From NCBI RefSeq assembly GCF_029633865.1, contig NC_079212.1, positions 104,123,473 through 104,187,472 of the forward strand: DNA of 64,000 nt. The letters run 5' to 3'. This document shows, in pieces, positions 34,201 through 47,800 of the stretch; positions within the stretch are counted from its first letter, which is position 1, and the number at the start of each line of letters is the position of its first letter. The notes beneath the pieces are model-generated. The model was not told the origin of the DNA, searched no databases, and saw nothing but the letters and a program-made list of their open reading frames with translations. The translations under genes were made by a program, and so were the position numbers. The stretch is from Lampris incognitus. Taxonomy: Eukaryota > Chordata > Actinopteri > Lampriformes > Lampridae.

Positions 34201-37200
34201 CCTGAACGAATGAGGCCCTGCAAGAAAGCAAGTTATTCATGTTATGATGCAAATGTTTGTGCACCCCTGGACAAATTGCCTGTTTTGTTGAATCTCTATG
34301 TGAAAATAAGTTAACACAACATCTAGAGGGAATCAAAGAAATAAATTTGAATCAGTTCATCTGGACACAATGTTTATTGAGAGAAACGTTTCATCACTCA
34401 TCTAAGTGACCTCTAAGTGATCCTGCTCCTTCTGCATCTGAGACTGGATCTCAGGTGGTTAGGAGCACATCCTGTAGCCTGCCATCTTATGCGCCGTTCG
34501 CTCATACTAACGTACAAGTTTAAGGCAATCCTCACCAAAATGAGTCAAAAATATCTTTATGCACGCTCAATAATCCAGGTGAGAAAATCAAAGAAAGTTG
34601 AATCAGTTCATCTGGACATGTTTATTGACAAACGTTTCATCACTCATCTAAGTGACCCCTTCAGTCTCAACTGACTGCAGGTATCCCCACCCTTATAAAC
34701 AAATCAGTGGAATAATGACCGAAAACTATCGGTTTCATATGCAAATTGCTGTGACCATTAACTAGAGTTTCGATGGTCATGTGTACTATTCACAGAGGAT
34801 TGGGGAATAGTTACAATCACAGCATTGTAAGATGGTGACAGACGTACTCTTAGGAGTTGATCCTTTGCAGTGATATGGAGACTTTTGCTTTGCATATCTG
34901 GCCAGTCTACAAGCAGTTTTATAGGTGATTTTTCTTGGTCTTCCAGATCTTGTCCAGACTTAAACAGTTTCCCTTAACTTCCATTTCTTAATGATATTTC
35001 AGACGGTGGAAATTGCAAGCTGGAAGCGATTAGATATCCTTTTATAGCCATCCCCTGCTTTGTAAAAGTCAATTATTTTCATTTTCTGATCCTTAGTCAG
35101 ATGCTTAGAGGAGCCCATGATTATTGGCTGTAAGCACAACACCCCGAGAAGTTATAGGGTCAGACAATTTATTGAGCTCTGGAATTGTCTTCACCTGGCC
35201 TAAATTAAGGCCTAAAATGTCAATGACGTTCCGAGATCTCATAAAAAAATAAATGGATCAACTAGAAGGGTGCCTAACTTTTGCACATGCCACATTTACC
35301 ATTTAATTTTTTCCCCAATCTGTTAATTTCAGCAAATAAATAGTAACTGTGTGTTTTCAGAGTTGAAGAAATATGTCATATTTAAGATCCCTGCAGAGGT
35401 TGTGTTACCTTATTTTCATGTAGAGATTCAACAAAGCATATAATTTGCTCTCAAGTGCCCAAACGTTTGCATTCTGTACATTTTGTTAAATTCAGCATAA
35501 TTTTAACAAACAACCATTGATATGGAGGATTGACCCATCTCACTTACAGAATTCCTCCACATTTTCCAGGTGGCATAAATCTTTAAAATGTTAAGTTTAC
35601 TGTATATTTCCTTCCCATTTCTGAATGCATTCAGAGTAAGTGGTCTCAAACTGATAAAAGGTAGATGACAGAATGTTTCCACATAATAGCAGCATGCATT
35701 ACTATTGTTGTTTTTTTAAAATATAGACCTGATTTTAGTCTATATTGGTGGTTGTTCAATGTCTTATCTAAATCTACACCAATTGTTTGCAGGACAGTTA
35801 AAACACACACACACATCTGCATTGCACATTATACTTAATAAAAATACCATACAAAAGTAATTTTGTTAAGCATTGAAATTAAAATAAGTTTAAGGGTTAC
35901 AATATACTGATTTACCACTTGTCCGGTACTGTTCTATTTTGGTTCGGCTGAGGATTGGTCTTTTCTCCTGTGTATCTCCAAGGCTGAATGTAACTCAACC
36001 AAGTCTCCAAAACCTACAGGGAGAGACAACAGAGAAAAACCTGAATGCAGTCCATTAGTACATCTTTGTACAATGCTATTATGAATTAGATAATACCGAG
36101 GAGTCACAAGAAGATGGTTACTATGACAGGGCTCTGGCCCTTCCACATTCAATTATTTTAGTCAGGTGTTGGTGACTTATATTACAATTGCCCTTATTTC
36201 AAAGTTACACTGGATTAGAGCATCCACATGAAAATGTATATTTCAAGGGAAGCAATTCTAAGCATAAAGGCTAGGAATGAAGATGGCATTCAAGACAGCC
36301 AGTGTTTAACATCTCCACTGGGGTAATTTGTCCAGGGAAAGCGACCACAAAACACTACTCTTTCTGAACAAGCACTGAAGTGCCCATAGGTGAGGAACCC
36401 CCAATGGCTCCAGTGGAGAGGCTCAGTGGCTAACAGTAGAATGCTGTGTTTGTTTAAGGTAGCTATCCCTAATCCAGTGAAGGATGGATCTAATGTAAAA
36501 ACAAAACAAGTCAGGTTTAATTTGTGAAAAACCTAAAGAAGTTTCAAGGTGTCTTGCAATAACATGTCAGTGAGGCCAAAGAGAATGCAGATTTTCATTC
36601 CAACCCAATAACTACATAGGCTGATTCCTGTGAATTGTACACCTTTAACCATAGACAGAGGAACAAATTCAGTTGGCTTATATAGTGGTTGTTGGAATTA
36701 AAACCTCTTTCTCCTGTCAGCCAGCAGCACAATATAGCAAAATGCATATTGATATTGATAAATCCTTTGTTTATAGATTGTCTGATTTCACAAGCTTTTG
36801 TCTGCAGAAGTTAGTGAAAGTGATGCTTACTGCTCTAAAGGTGGCATCCAGAGGCCAGTGACCAAAACAATGTTGAAGAAATAGGTAGAGCTTCTGCTGG
36901 ACAAAACGCTGCACCACCACTCTGTAGGAAGCAAGAACATAAAACAACAAGTGCCCTTTTATTATGGTGCTCCTTCAGCAAACTGCATGTCCATTTCTCC
37001 AAAAGAATTAAAATGTTGTGTTCATACACATAGAACGGTGGACCTAAAAAGGAAGACACCAGAGACCATCAGGAAGTAACATTCTACGTAGAGGGCGACT
37101 ATTTCCATAGATTTCCATTCAAACCAAGCATTTTTTTAAAGTTATTTCTGAGCCAAGTCAGTAATTTAACAACACCAACGGATTACATCTGTATAACGCT

Positions 37201-39869
37201 TTATCAAGGCACCCAAAGCGCTTTACAGTGAAAGGGGGAACTCACCTCACCAACCACCAATGTGTAGCACCCATCTGGGTGATGCACAGCAGCCATTCTG
37301 TACCAGAATGCTCACCACACATCAGCTTGAAGTGGAGAGGGAGGAATCATTGCGCCAATTACACAGGGGGGTGATTAGGTGGCCAGATGGAGACAGCCAG
37401 TTTGGGAATTTTGCCAGGACACAATTTGTCAATTTCTCACTGTCATGCCATAACTCACACTTTTTTTTGATGAGTCGTTTAAAAAAGATCCCTTTCATCT
37501 CATTAAAAATGATATAATCAAGGCTCAGCGTTTTCGGTTTTTATTTTTCAAAGCCATCCAGCATGCTGAATTTCACCACAAGAGGACACTGTTACATAAC
37601 CTCACACGAACAGGAACAACTTTTGGATCTGTGGAAACATAAAATCAGGGTGAAAATCAGTTTAAACTGATCTGCTCCTTTTAAAAAAATCTGGGTATTT
37701 TCGGTGAAAATCGGTAAAAACCGAAAACGCTGAGCCTTGGATATCATCTGCTTCTTATTTCAATATTGCATGTAATCAGGGTTTTCTTAATCACACTGCT
37801 TTTATTTTTGTAAAAAATAAATCAATATTGCCTCTCTTTGTTGACGGACTGAAAAATTACAAGGATAACCCCACGATTAAACGCACTGAAAGAGGCCGGT
37901 AGCTGTTCAACAGAGTTAAGATCCAACTTGGGTATCAGGCGCGTGTGGGTGATTTCTCACCTCTTGAACTCCTCCAGTGGGCTGGTGTGTGCATGGGAAT
38001 GGGCTGAAGTCGAGGAGGTCAACTGTTCAGGCTTTAGGCTGTTGGAGAAGGCATGGAGGTGCTTCACTAGCAGACGGACGACTAAAACGTGCTCTTCTGT
38101 TGGACTGAAGGGCTCCTGAAAAACCAAAAAGTTACAGAGGGCTCCATGGACAACAAGGCACCCAATCATCATTTAGCTCCACATTCAAATGCAATCAACC
38201 AAAAATGCTTCCCAGTTCAAAAGCAGCCAACCAATCCCCAAAGGCTTCAGGCATCTTGCAAGTGTCATCAACAAATACGTCCAATAGTAAAGACGTGGTT
38301 TTTAACTACTCATTTTTAGATTTCAGCTTTTTTTATAACTGTAAAAACTACTCACACACCTTCAGGCATCTTGCAAGTGTCATCAACAAATACGTCCAAT
38401 AGTAAAGACGTGGTTTTTAACTACTCATTTTTAGATTTCAGCTTTTTTTATAACTGTAAAAACTACTCACACACCTAGAATGTCACAATTTTTTCATGAT
38501 TTTCATAAAAAGCTAAGTCATCCCTAAAAACAAATTGTAACCAATATGTTTAAGACTCTGGTTACCAAGGAGCGGAATCATTTTTAAAACTTTCCCATGC
38601 ATACATTTTATGGTTAGTGCCAAAGCTGTGATATTAATAAAGTTACTTTGATAAATAGCCAAAACTACAGTGCCATGCCAAAGTATTCAACCCCCTTGAC
38701 AGTCATCACTAATTTCTGGATTATAAAAGATACTCACACATCTGTTCCTGAACAACATTATTTTTGTGAACCCATAAGCTCTAACAGCATGTTCCCAAAG
38801 CCAAAATAAGTTGTTTCGCTCACTTTCTGTAAATAAATTAAAAACTAAAATAGAGTTCCGGATGCCTGTGGCCCAAGTAGCCAATCCGCCGCCTCCCATG
38901 TCTGTGCCCCGAGCGGCCATCATGTCTGCGTCGCCGGCCTCCCAAGCAGCAGTCCTGTCTGCATCGCTGACCTCATGAGCGGCGGTCCTGTCTGCGTCGC
39001 TGGCCTCCAGAACGGCGGTCCTGCCTGCGTTGCCGACCTCCTGAGTGGCTGACCCATCCACGTCGCCGACCTCCAGGTCATCCACCTGCCTTTCTGCCGG
39101 AGCTGCTCCAGCCTTCAGTCCTGCATCCTGGTCACCTTCCCCTGGACCCCTCCTGCCCAACCTGCTTGGTGCTCCTGTTCTGTTCATTTCATGGTTGTGT
39201 GGTTCATGGTTGTGTGGTCTGGTCCATCAAGGCTCACCTGTTCCCCATCCCCTGATTGATGTTTCTGCTCACCTGCACCCCATTTGCCTGAATAACCCTG
39301 ATTGCCCCATTCACCTGATTGCCCCTGCTTTACTCACCTGTTCCCCTTTCCCTGATTGGCTTTTCTGTTCCTGTCCTGCTCACCTGCGCCCAATCTCTCT
39401 GATTGGTTCCCCAATGTTATATATTCCCCTTGGTTACCCTGGCGCTTTGTCAGATCATCTCACACTAGCACACACTCTCTCTCACTCACTCACTCACTCA
39501 CTCACTCACACACACCAACCCGGTATCACGCCAAAGCGTGTAATACAGCTGCCGGTCCAACGTGTCAGTGTCACGGTTTGCCTCGCTCAGGCGGGAAAAG
39601 TACACACGTGTATGAAGGTGTAATGCCAGCAGGGGCCGATGAATAGGAGGTGAAGGCAGGTTAGGCTTAGGGTTAGGGGAGGGATTTTAGAAAATGCTCC
39701 ATGCTTCTTTTCCTCTGTGGGGAGTTGCTGGCATTGAGTTAATCATTGCCCCCTGCTGGCACTGCACCTTCATACACGCGTGTACTTTTCACACCTGAGC
39801 GACACAAACCGTGACACTGACACGTTGGACTGGCAGGTGCATTACATGCTTTGGCATGATACTGGGCTG

Positions 39870-39935
<66 letters not shown>

Positions 39936-42301
39936 TACTGACTTTTGGTAGCCCGATGCACCACGTAGTCTCGAGCCTCCCTTGCCGTCTGTAAGTCTGT
40001 TTTGCCTTAATAAACCTTGTTCTAGGCCCAGTTTGTCGCCGCTGTCTGCATTTGGGTCTTCTTCCTGCTCCCAGCGTGACACTCTCATGCTTGGTAGCTT
40101 TTATATGAATAGTTTTGAGCAACGGCTTCTTTCTTGCCACCTTCCCATACAGGTCAGATTTATGGAGAGCCTGTGATATGGTTGACTCATGCATATTTAC
40201 TCCAGCTTCAGCCACTGACCTCTGGAGCTCCTTCAAAGTGATTGCAGGATCATCTGTGGCTTTCCTCACCAGCCCACATCTTGCTCAGACACTTAGCTTT
40301 GAGGGACGGCCTGTCCTACAAAGCATCTGGGAAGTGTGATACAGCTTCCACTTTCTGACAAAGGATCCAACAGTGTTCCGTGGGACATCCAAACACTTGG
40401 ATATTGTTTTGTATTCCTTTCCTGCCTTCTGCATTTTAATCACTTTGTCTCTTATTATGCTCCTTTGTCTTCATTTTCTGATGGCATTCACGCCAGCCTA
40501 ATGAACTTTACATAAGAGTGTATTATTGCAATGGAGTCCTGTCTGGGGTACCAGCAAAGCCCTACACAGGCTTCAGTATGTGCATAATTCAGCTGTCAGG
40601 GTGTTCACCAGCACCAAGCCCTGGCAACACATCACTTCCACCCTTGTCTACCTTCACTGGCTTCTGGTCAAATCCCACATTTCTTATAAAATCCCCCTCC
40701 TCACCTATAAATCCCTTCATGCCCATACCCCCTAGTACCTATCAGACCCCCTCAACCCCTATATTCTATCCCGGAATCTGTAGTTTGCAGACATGGGCCT
40801 GCTTTCCATCCCCCACACCAGCCTGCGGACTTTTGGGGATAGAGCATTTAGTGTGGCAGCCCCCACCCTTTGGAGACCCGCAACACTGCTTCTTTGGACA
40901 TTCTTTTTTTTTTTTTGGATTTCTGCCCCTTTTCCTCGCCAATTGTACCTGGCCAATTACCCCACTCTTCCGAGCTGTTCTGGTCACTGCTCCGCCCCCT
41001 CTGCCGATCCAGGGAGGGCTGCAGACTACAACATGCCTCCTCCGATACATGTGGAGTCACCAGCCGCTTCTTTTCATGTGACAGTGAGGAGTTTTGACGT
41101 AGTGCGTGGGAGGATAATGCTATTCCCCCTCGCCCCCCCCCCCCAAACAGGCGCCCCGACCAACCAGAGGAGGCGCTAGTGCAGCGACTAAGCGACTAGG
41201 ACACACACCCCCCGCAAACCCATCCAATTACGTCTGTAGGGACGCCCGACTGAGCCGGAGGCAACACAGGGATTCAAACTGGCGATCCCCATGTTTGTAG
41301 GAAACGGAATAGACCAATATACTACTCGGACGCCCTTTGGACAAATTTAAAAGACTACTGAAAACCTACCTTTTTTATTAAGGCCTATGGTCTGTAGTCT
41401 TTTGATCTTTGTTTTAATCTTTTTATTTTGTTCTTATCTAGTGTAAAGTGTCCTTGGGGCTTAAAAGGCACTATACAAAACTAAGTTGTTGTTGTAGTAG
41501 TAGAGTGCTTTTTATACCCATAAACAAGACCATTACTTTAATATCTTACAGGTGCACACTAATTATGTCCAACTGAGTTAACTTGAGTTTGTTTTAGGAA
41601 TAATTTATCATTTGCGTAAACTTGGCGCTTTCAGAGCACAAGGGGTTGAATACTTATGCAAACACTATGTTTTAGTTTTTAATTTATTAACAAAAAAAAT
41701 CAAATTATTCTGGCTTTGGGAACATGCTGTTGTAGCTTATGGATTCACAAAAATAATATTGTTCAGGAACAGATGTGCGAGTATCTTTTATAATCAAGAA
41801 ATGAGTGATGACTGTCAAGGGGGTTGAATACTTTTGCAAGGCACCGTATATTCTATCATCAATGTTAATACTTTAGAAACTATTCTTTCAAATGATCATG
41901 ACCAAAATTTTGGAAATTTTTTTTTTCCAATTTTATTATTGGCAACCAACTTCAAGAATTACGTTGTGAAAAATGGGACCTCCATTTTCTACCACCTGTT
42001 GACAGCAACACCACAACAACAAACTTGTACAGTGTTGCCTCCTCTGCATAATGGCAAACCAGTTATTGCACCTGCATAGTAATTGTTGCATGACATGAAG
42101 AAACATGAACATTTATAGAAAATTTTAAATGAATAAATCAACCAAACTAAGGTAAATAAGGTAACTGATGTTTTCTAACATGTAGTAGTTCTTTTTTTTG
42201 CTTTAAATAGAGATTGTGTCATGAAAAAGAATGAGATTGTGTTAACAAATGAACCACAAGCACATGGAAAGCGACAAGCACACTAGACACAAAAGCATGC
42301 A

Positions 42302-42364
<63 letters not shown>

Positions 42365-44734
42365 AACATCACACACAAACCAGTTCAGCTGTGCTCCATG
42401 ATTCAAACTCAAAAGCATCACTCTGGGATAAAGTCTTCCATCAGGGCTACTTCTCTACTTCTTTGTTGGACTTTTCTGTCTACAAGACTGGCCTTCCCCT
42501 TCTATCATCCAACTTGATTTTTAAGATTAGAAAAAAAAAAAAAAAAAGAAACCATGTCATGACTGATTGTTTGACAATGTGGCAGTAGACCAATGACAAT
42601 TACAACCACAGCCGAAATCTGCATGAGGGAAAATGAACCAGCCTGTTTGTGACTGCTAGAGAAGTACCCTTGATGGTAAGCAACACTCTGAGTGGCCTAA
42701 GTTTACCTCCAGGAGGCCCCGAAGGGGCAGGGGTGAATGAAAAGGTAAAAGTACTTGGTAGTTGTGGAGGGTCCCAGAGCCTGGTGGGGCGTGGGGTTGG
42801 CACGGCACGCTGGACATACTGAGGCGGTACTGCAGCAGCGCCAACTGTTCACCCGTGACCACCAGGGGGGAGAGGAAGAGCAGAAGGAGGAGGAAGAGGA
42901 AGACAACAGCAAAGGTGGAGGGGCACCGACAGTAGAGTAAAGGGAGAGAAAGGGGAAGACGTGGAGTTAAAGTTGCACAGTAAGTGTAGAGAAAGGAGAA
43001 GGGGGAAAGAAAGAGGGAGGAAGACGAAGGTGAATGAGAATAGGAGGGGGAGATTGTAAAACAAGGACAGAGTGCAGCCAGACAGAAAAAAAAAGTGGGA
43101 CAGGCCAAAAACATTTAGAGTGAAAGGAGCATAAAGAAAGAAAACAAACAAAAGGAAACATATTGACGAGAGGAATACATTGCTCTGACAGCTGGGAGAT
43201 GATGCAGTAGCCCTTTCTACAAGTGACACTATACGGTTAAAAGGAGATTTGACTCATCTCACTGCTGATAAATGGAAGGTTTTTGGAGTCCAGTGAGCTA
43301 AACGAATGAACGAATAAATGAAAAAATTACAGGACACTCAAAACAGTCTTGTCAGCTTTTTTAATTTACTGTGGCTTAATGTTTTCCATTAAGTCATTTT
43401 TATAGTGTTAAGTAGTAAGATGCCAATTTGTATTTTATATCAATAAACCATACAGATTTACTTGAACTTATTCACATCTGTGATGTTTATAAATAATATA
43501 AACATAAATATAATAATCTATAAATAATAATACATAAATAATATAAATGTAAAATATATTTAGTGTCAAAGAAAACTAGAATTTTTACATATTCTTATCA
43601 AACTGTTAGTCGGCTGCATTTTCCCGAGTCACAGAAAAATCAATACTAAGAGTGTGTATGGAAGGATAACTAAATCTATACCGACGTGTCCAATTAACAT
43701 TCCTTCAAATGTGAAAAACTGCATCCTTTATGCCTACATTTTTGGCAAGAAAGTAGTATAAAAAGGTGTCCAAGTATGATAAGGACATATGTTCCCTTTG
43801 GTTTCTGCATTTTTGACGGACAACAAAATAGGACTCAATCTGGCCAAAATCTTTAATTTGAGTCCGCGCCAGTCAAACATGGACACAGGACATAGCAAAA
43901 TGATTCAAGTTTGTAAGTTTTTATAAAGACTTGAGGATTATTCCAATAGGTACATTTGGCAACAGGTAAATTACAGTATATCTGGGGCAATAAGCAGCAC
44001 ATTGCAAGAAGAGTCCAATGGCCATCAGTGTTTTCTGTCTAATTTTATGTAGCAGTGGTACTTTGGTACTATTTTGTAGTTTGGCTTTCAGGTTTCAAAA
44101 TTATAAAGTATTCTTTGAATATCAAAATAAACTCCAGTTCTAATGATTAGAACTGAATGTCTATTAATTTCAAAAGAGAAATTTGTCCAAAATGTATTGT
44201 TAGTTGAGCTTTCCATTGTTTTTAGCATACTGTAACGGTGCACCGCAACTGAATGTGTACCATGGAAATTCTGCTGTTAAGTTGTAAGGGTGAGAGAGGG
44301 TGTACTGCATCTTTTATTCTCAATGTAAACTCATTTTAAACACACAACTGGACCATGCAATCTATGGGACACACGTGGTTCACATTTATCAGACATTGTA
44401 AGTGTTATTTCACAGATGTATGGTACAGATACAACAAAGGAAAACACCAACATCAAGACTACCACTGTGATTGTGGCTTTTTAACAGTATTGACATTGTG
44501 CTTCTGTGCTGTGTGACTGATTCAGGAGGGGAAATAAAAAAAAAATAAGGTCACGTTAGGGCAGTGGTTAACTAAATTGGACTCTAAGCAACAGTGGCTA
44601 CTTTCACACTCAAGCAACAACTAATTTTACATTCAAGTAATTTCCTTTGGCACTACACTACAACAAAGTGAGTGATACTTAAGAGTGAACACAGTAATGA
44701 GTCTGTGTAAAAAACAAAGAAATGCATGTGTGCA

Positions 44735-44812
<78 letters not shown>

Positions 44813-47800
44813 CACACACACACACGCATGCACTCACACTCACACATCTGCCCTGCACATCTCCTCCCCACAAGATTCAAATGAGGAGCTCAAGTCGTCC
44901 CACTATAAAGGGTAGAGTTACTGTGATTAGAGAGGATTGACAGGCTGTTTTCATTTACGTGGGCTTAGTCCACTTTTCTCCTAGCATAAGAAACTAATTT
45001 CCATTTCCATTCTGGTGAGCTTGCCATTGAGGGGTGTTTCTTGACCATTACTGGCTGCTAAAGCGGAGTCCAGGGACCCCCAGCTGTCTGCAAAGGTATT
45101 TCAGACCATCCATAATGAAACAGGGAAGAACTGAACTCAATATCTAGGCACTGTTTATTTTCCACCCCATTTGACATATACAGGAATTCGTCTCATGTAC
45201 ACAGAACCTTAATAGCTCTTCACTGTGGGGTGAATTGATGTTGGTGTTTCTGGTGCAACCAGACAGAACAAACCTAACAAACAGGATGGACCATCAAAGG
45301 CATGCAGTATGCATAGGTGAAAGGAAGCAAAAGCACTACTACAAGGAACACATGCCAATCCCTTAATGCAGAAGCCTGGCTCTGCAATTACCCCTATGCC
45401 AATGACTGAGAGCAAAAAGAAAGTATTTACAAAAGAAGCAAAACCAAAAAACAAAACCAAAAAAACAAACAAAAAACTTGATGCTGCTTCTCTAAGTCCA
45501 AAACGAATTCATTGGAGAAGAGGGATGCTTAACGTGTTCACACTAAAATAAACTCAAAAAGCCAGTTCTGATTCATTTCTAAATCCATAATTTCTTAAGT
45601 ATGAGAAGAGAAGGAGTGACTGATATTGACCAGCCACCTTATTTCCTTTTTTATTGATGTCGCCCAGCAGCGACCATTTACATGATATTTTATGTGATTA
45701 TGTGCACCGATAATTGGAGCAAACAGAAATCAATGAGAGGTGAAGTACCAAAATGAAATCAGCCACTAGGGGCAATAGTGTTTGGCTCAAAAAGGCACTC
45801 CTCACATTCAGCATGTTTACATGCAATTTGAAAATTAGATTTTATGAAATTAGGGCAATAATTTGATTATTATACCTGCCATGTAAACACCATAAATCAA
45901 ACTCAAACAAAGGTCTAATCCAATATAAGCACAATGCGATTAACAAAGCTAGATTTTTCGTCAATCATTTGATTTACCGGGCTTTGTATACATAATTGGA
46001 GCTCTTTCAGAGAATTGATTGTGCGCATGCACCAAAAAGATAGGGATTTGTGCGACTGGCATCCTGCCTATAAATAATAGACAAAGGATAACTTGTGGCA
46101 GTAAACAGCCACATTTCTGGAGTGACGGTGAAACAATGTTCATGCTCAGTCAAATGAAGAAGCTTAATATCCTAAAGTTTTTGGAAATGGGAAGGGAAAA
46201 AACAGGGACGGAGACATTTTCCAGGAAGTCTCCCCTGCTCAGCCAAGTTGCTCAGCAGCTTCAAGGGAAATTTCACTGATGGTTTTGTGCATGTACAATC
46301 AGTGCTGATGACTAATTTAGTCAATTAAGCAAAAAAGTCCTCACTATGACGGAGAAATCGGTGTTCTCCTGCTCACAGTCTTTCCCACAGCGCCTACACA
46401 TACCAGAATACATTTTGCCTAAGCTTCAGTATCGTTGCACATAAAATCGTCTGTGCTACTGTTGTGGAACGTTGTTTCCACCATCAGAAACGTAACTCAG
46501 TTGAGAGAATGAGGCTGTGTTTTTTAACAGTGTGTTTAGAGTAGGGCTGTCCTGAATACCATATTTTGGGCTCCGAAGCTTCGGTAGTAATCAACAGCGA
46601 ATACTCGGCACTTCAGCCGGAGGGGGCAGGAGGGGTGTCAAAAGACTGAGGAAGGAGTCAACCAGACATTTTTTTGTTATTGAATGAGATGGCCCTGTGA
46701 TATTCTGGGGCCCTGTGATGGTCTGGTGGCCTGTCCAGGGTGTCCCCCCCACCTGCTGCCCAATGACTGTTGGGATAGGCTCCAGCATCCCCGTGACCCT
46801 AAGAGCAGGATAAGCAGTTTGGATAATGGAATAATGGATGATGAATGAGATGGACGGCATAGCGATGCAACACGTGTCTTTTGGTTTAGTTAAAGATATT
46901 GTTAAGGATTCTGTTATCCTACAGTATTGGTGTTTGTATTGTTATTTGTTAATAAAAAAAGGTTTGGTGTGTTTTATACATGTTTGTAATCCTGAGAGAT
47001 TTGGCTGAACGAGGTCCTATCAATGCACTTTTTGTGACATAACAGCTTGTGACAATTTTTTCTTATCACGGATAAATTAAAGACCTACATAAATACTCAT
47101 TATACTAGGCTCAGAATACAGGACAATGCCGAGAAAGCACTGTGAAACAGCAGCGCAGAAATAACATAGTAGTGCCGACAAATTATTTGAGATTTATATT
47201 TATTTATAATTTCTTTATTGTTATTTCTCAGTACTTGCACACATTGAATTGAAATTTGTCCACGGCATTTAACCCTTCCTATACACTAGGAGCAGTGGGC
47301 GGGGCCAACTCCAGTTCCACATTCCGTCAGCTATTAACCTGTCTATAATGTTTTACAACCCAAAAAAACAAGTCAAACAGAGATACAAAACACACTTATT
47401 TCCGTTATAACAACAATACTTTTAATTAGATAGCCATAACAAATTATTATTGGACTTTTTTAGACCAAGCCTAAAACAATTTCCTATTTATCTATTTTTG
47501 CCTTAGCCCCAGATGTAATGTTTTATTTTAACAATTCGGATCAGTTGTATCTATTTTGCAAGCAAAGTAGATGCACATTTTTAATCATGTGTAATGTTAC
47601 TGTTTAAACGGCAGATAAAAGCAGCTTGATAATGGCAACCGCAAAACAGACATGAGCAAAGCTAAGTTTGCTTGCTAGTATAGTCTCGGTTTTTTTCATC
47701 ATATAAGAATAGCCAACTGCTTACAGCATTCAGATGATTTATGATTTATCATGCTTGTTGTGTCACCGTGGTAAGTCAGTTTCAAATTGCATACTTGGCA

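Larger units (their letters stand above)
38866..40081 (+). mobile_element. Ty3/gypsy-like LTR fragment replacing the Tc1 catalytic region
   Basis: It has a TATA-like ttatatatt at 39417, gctttgtcagatc downstream, AATAAA at 40009-40014 and the terminal cagcgtgaca ending in CA at 40081. This layout and the LTR end fit a solo or partial fish gypsy LTR read on the plus strand. The first 200 bp include a minisatellite (38920-39075). A foldback element and a long CA repeat interrupt the presumed R region. The 5' boundary is not defined. Confidence 0.5.
38666..41848 (-). mobile_element. Tc1-like relic, greatly enlarged by insertions
   Basis: TIRs containing attcaacccccttgacagtc lie at the TA sites 38666 and 41848, and the same terminal sequence flanks the related copy at 60889-62974. 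The transposase N-terminus remains on the minus strand (40480-40085). The catalytic half is missing, its place taken by a gypsy-like LTR fragment (38866-40081). An L2-type LINE (40510-41505) with its own SINE sits on the other side. Confidence 0.78.

Noticed and set aside
39045..39646. Plus-strand frame of 192 codons rich in Pro, Ser and Leu
   Set aside because: It covers a minisatellite, LTR promoter sequence and a TCAC repeat; no domain or codon constraint is visible.
39870..39935. CRISPR-like or satellite array
   Set aside because: Simple dinucleotide repeats without spacers; the genome is eukaryotic.
42656..43229. Long minus-strand frames rich in Ser, Leu and Phe upstream of the 42755-42844 exon
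   Set aside because: They are translations of the polypyrimidine tract; only the short exon matches SMPD4.
44633..44940. Frames encoding long Tyr-Ile runs on both strands
   Set aside because: They are the (TA)n microsatellite read in different frames.
45209..45472. Hydrophobic 87-codon minus-strand frame resembling a membrane protein
   Set aside because: No initiation context, splice sites or recognisable family; A-rich complement explains the Phe/Leu content.
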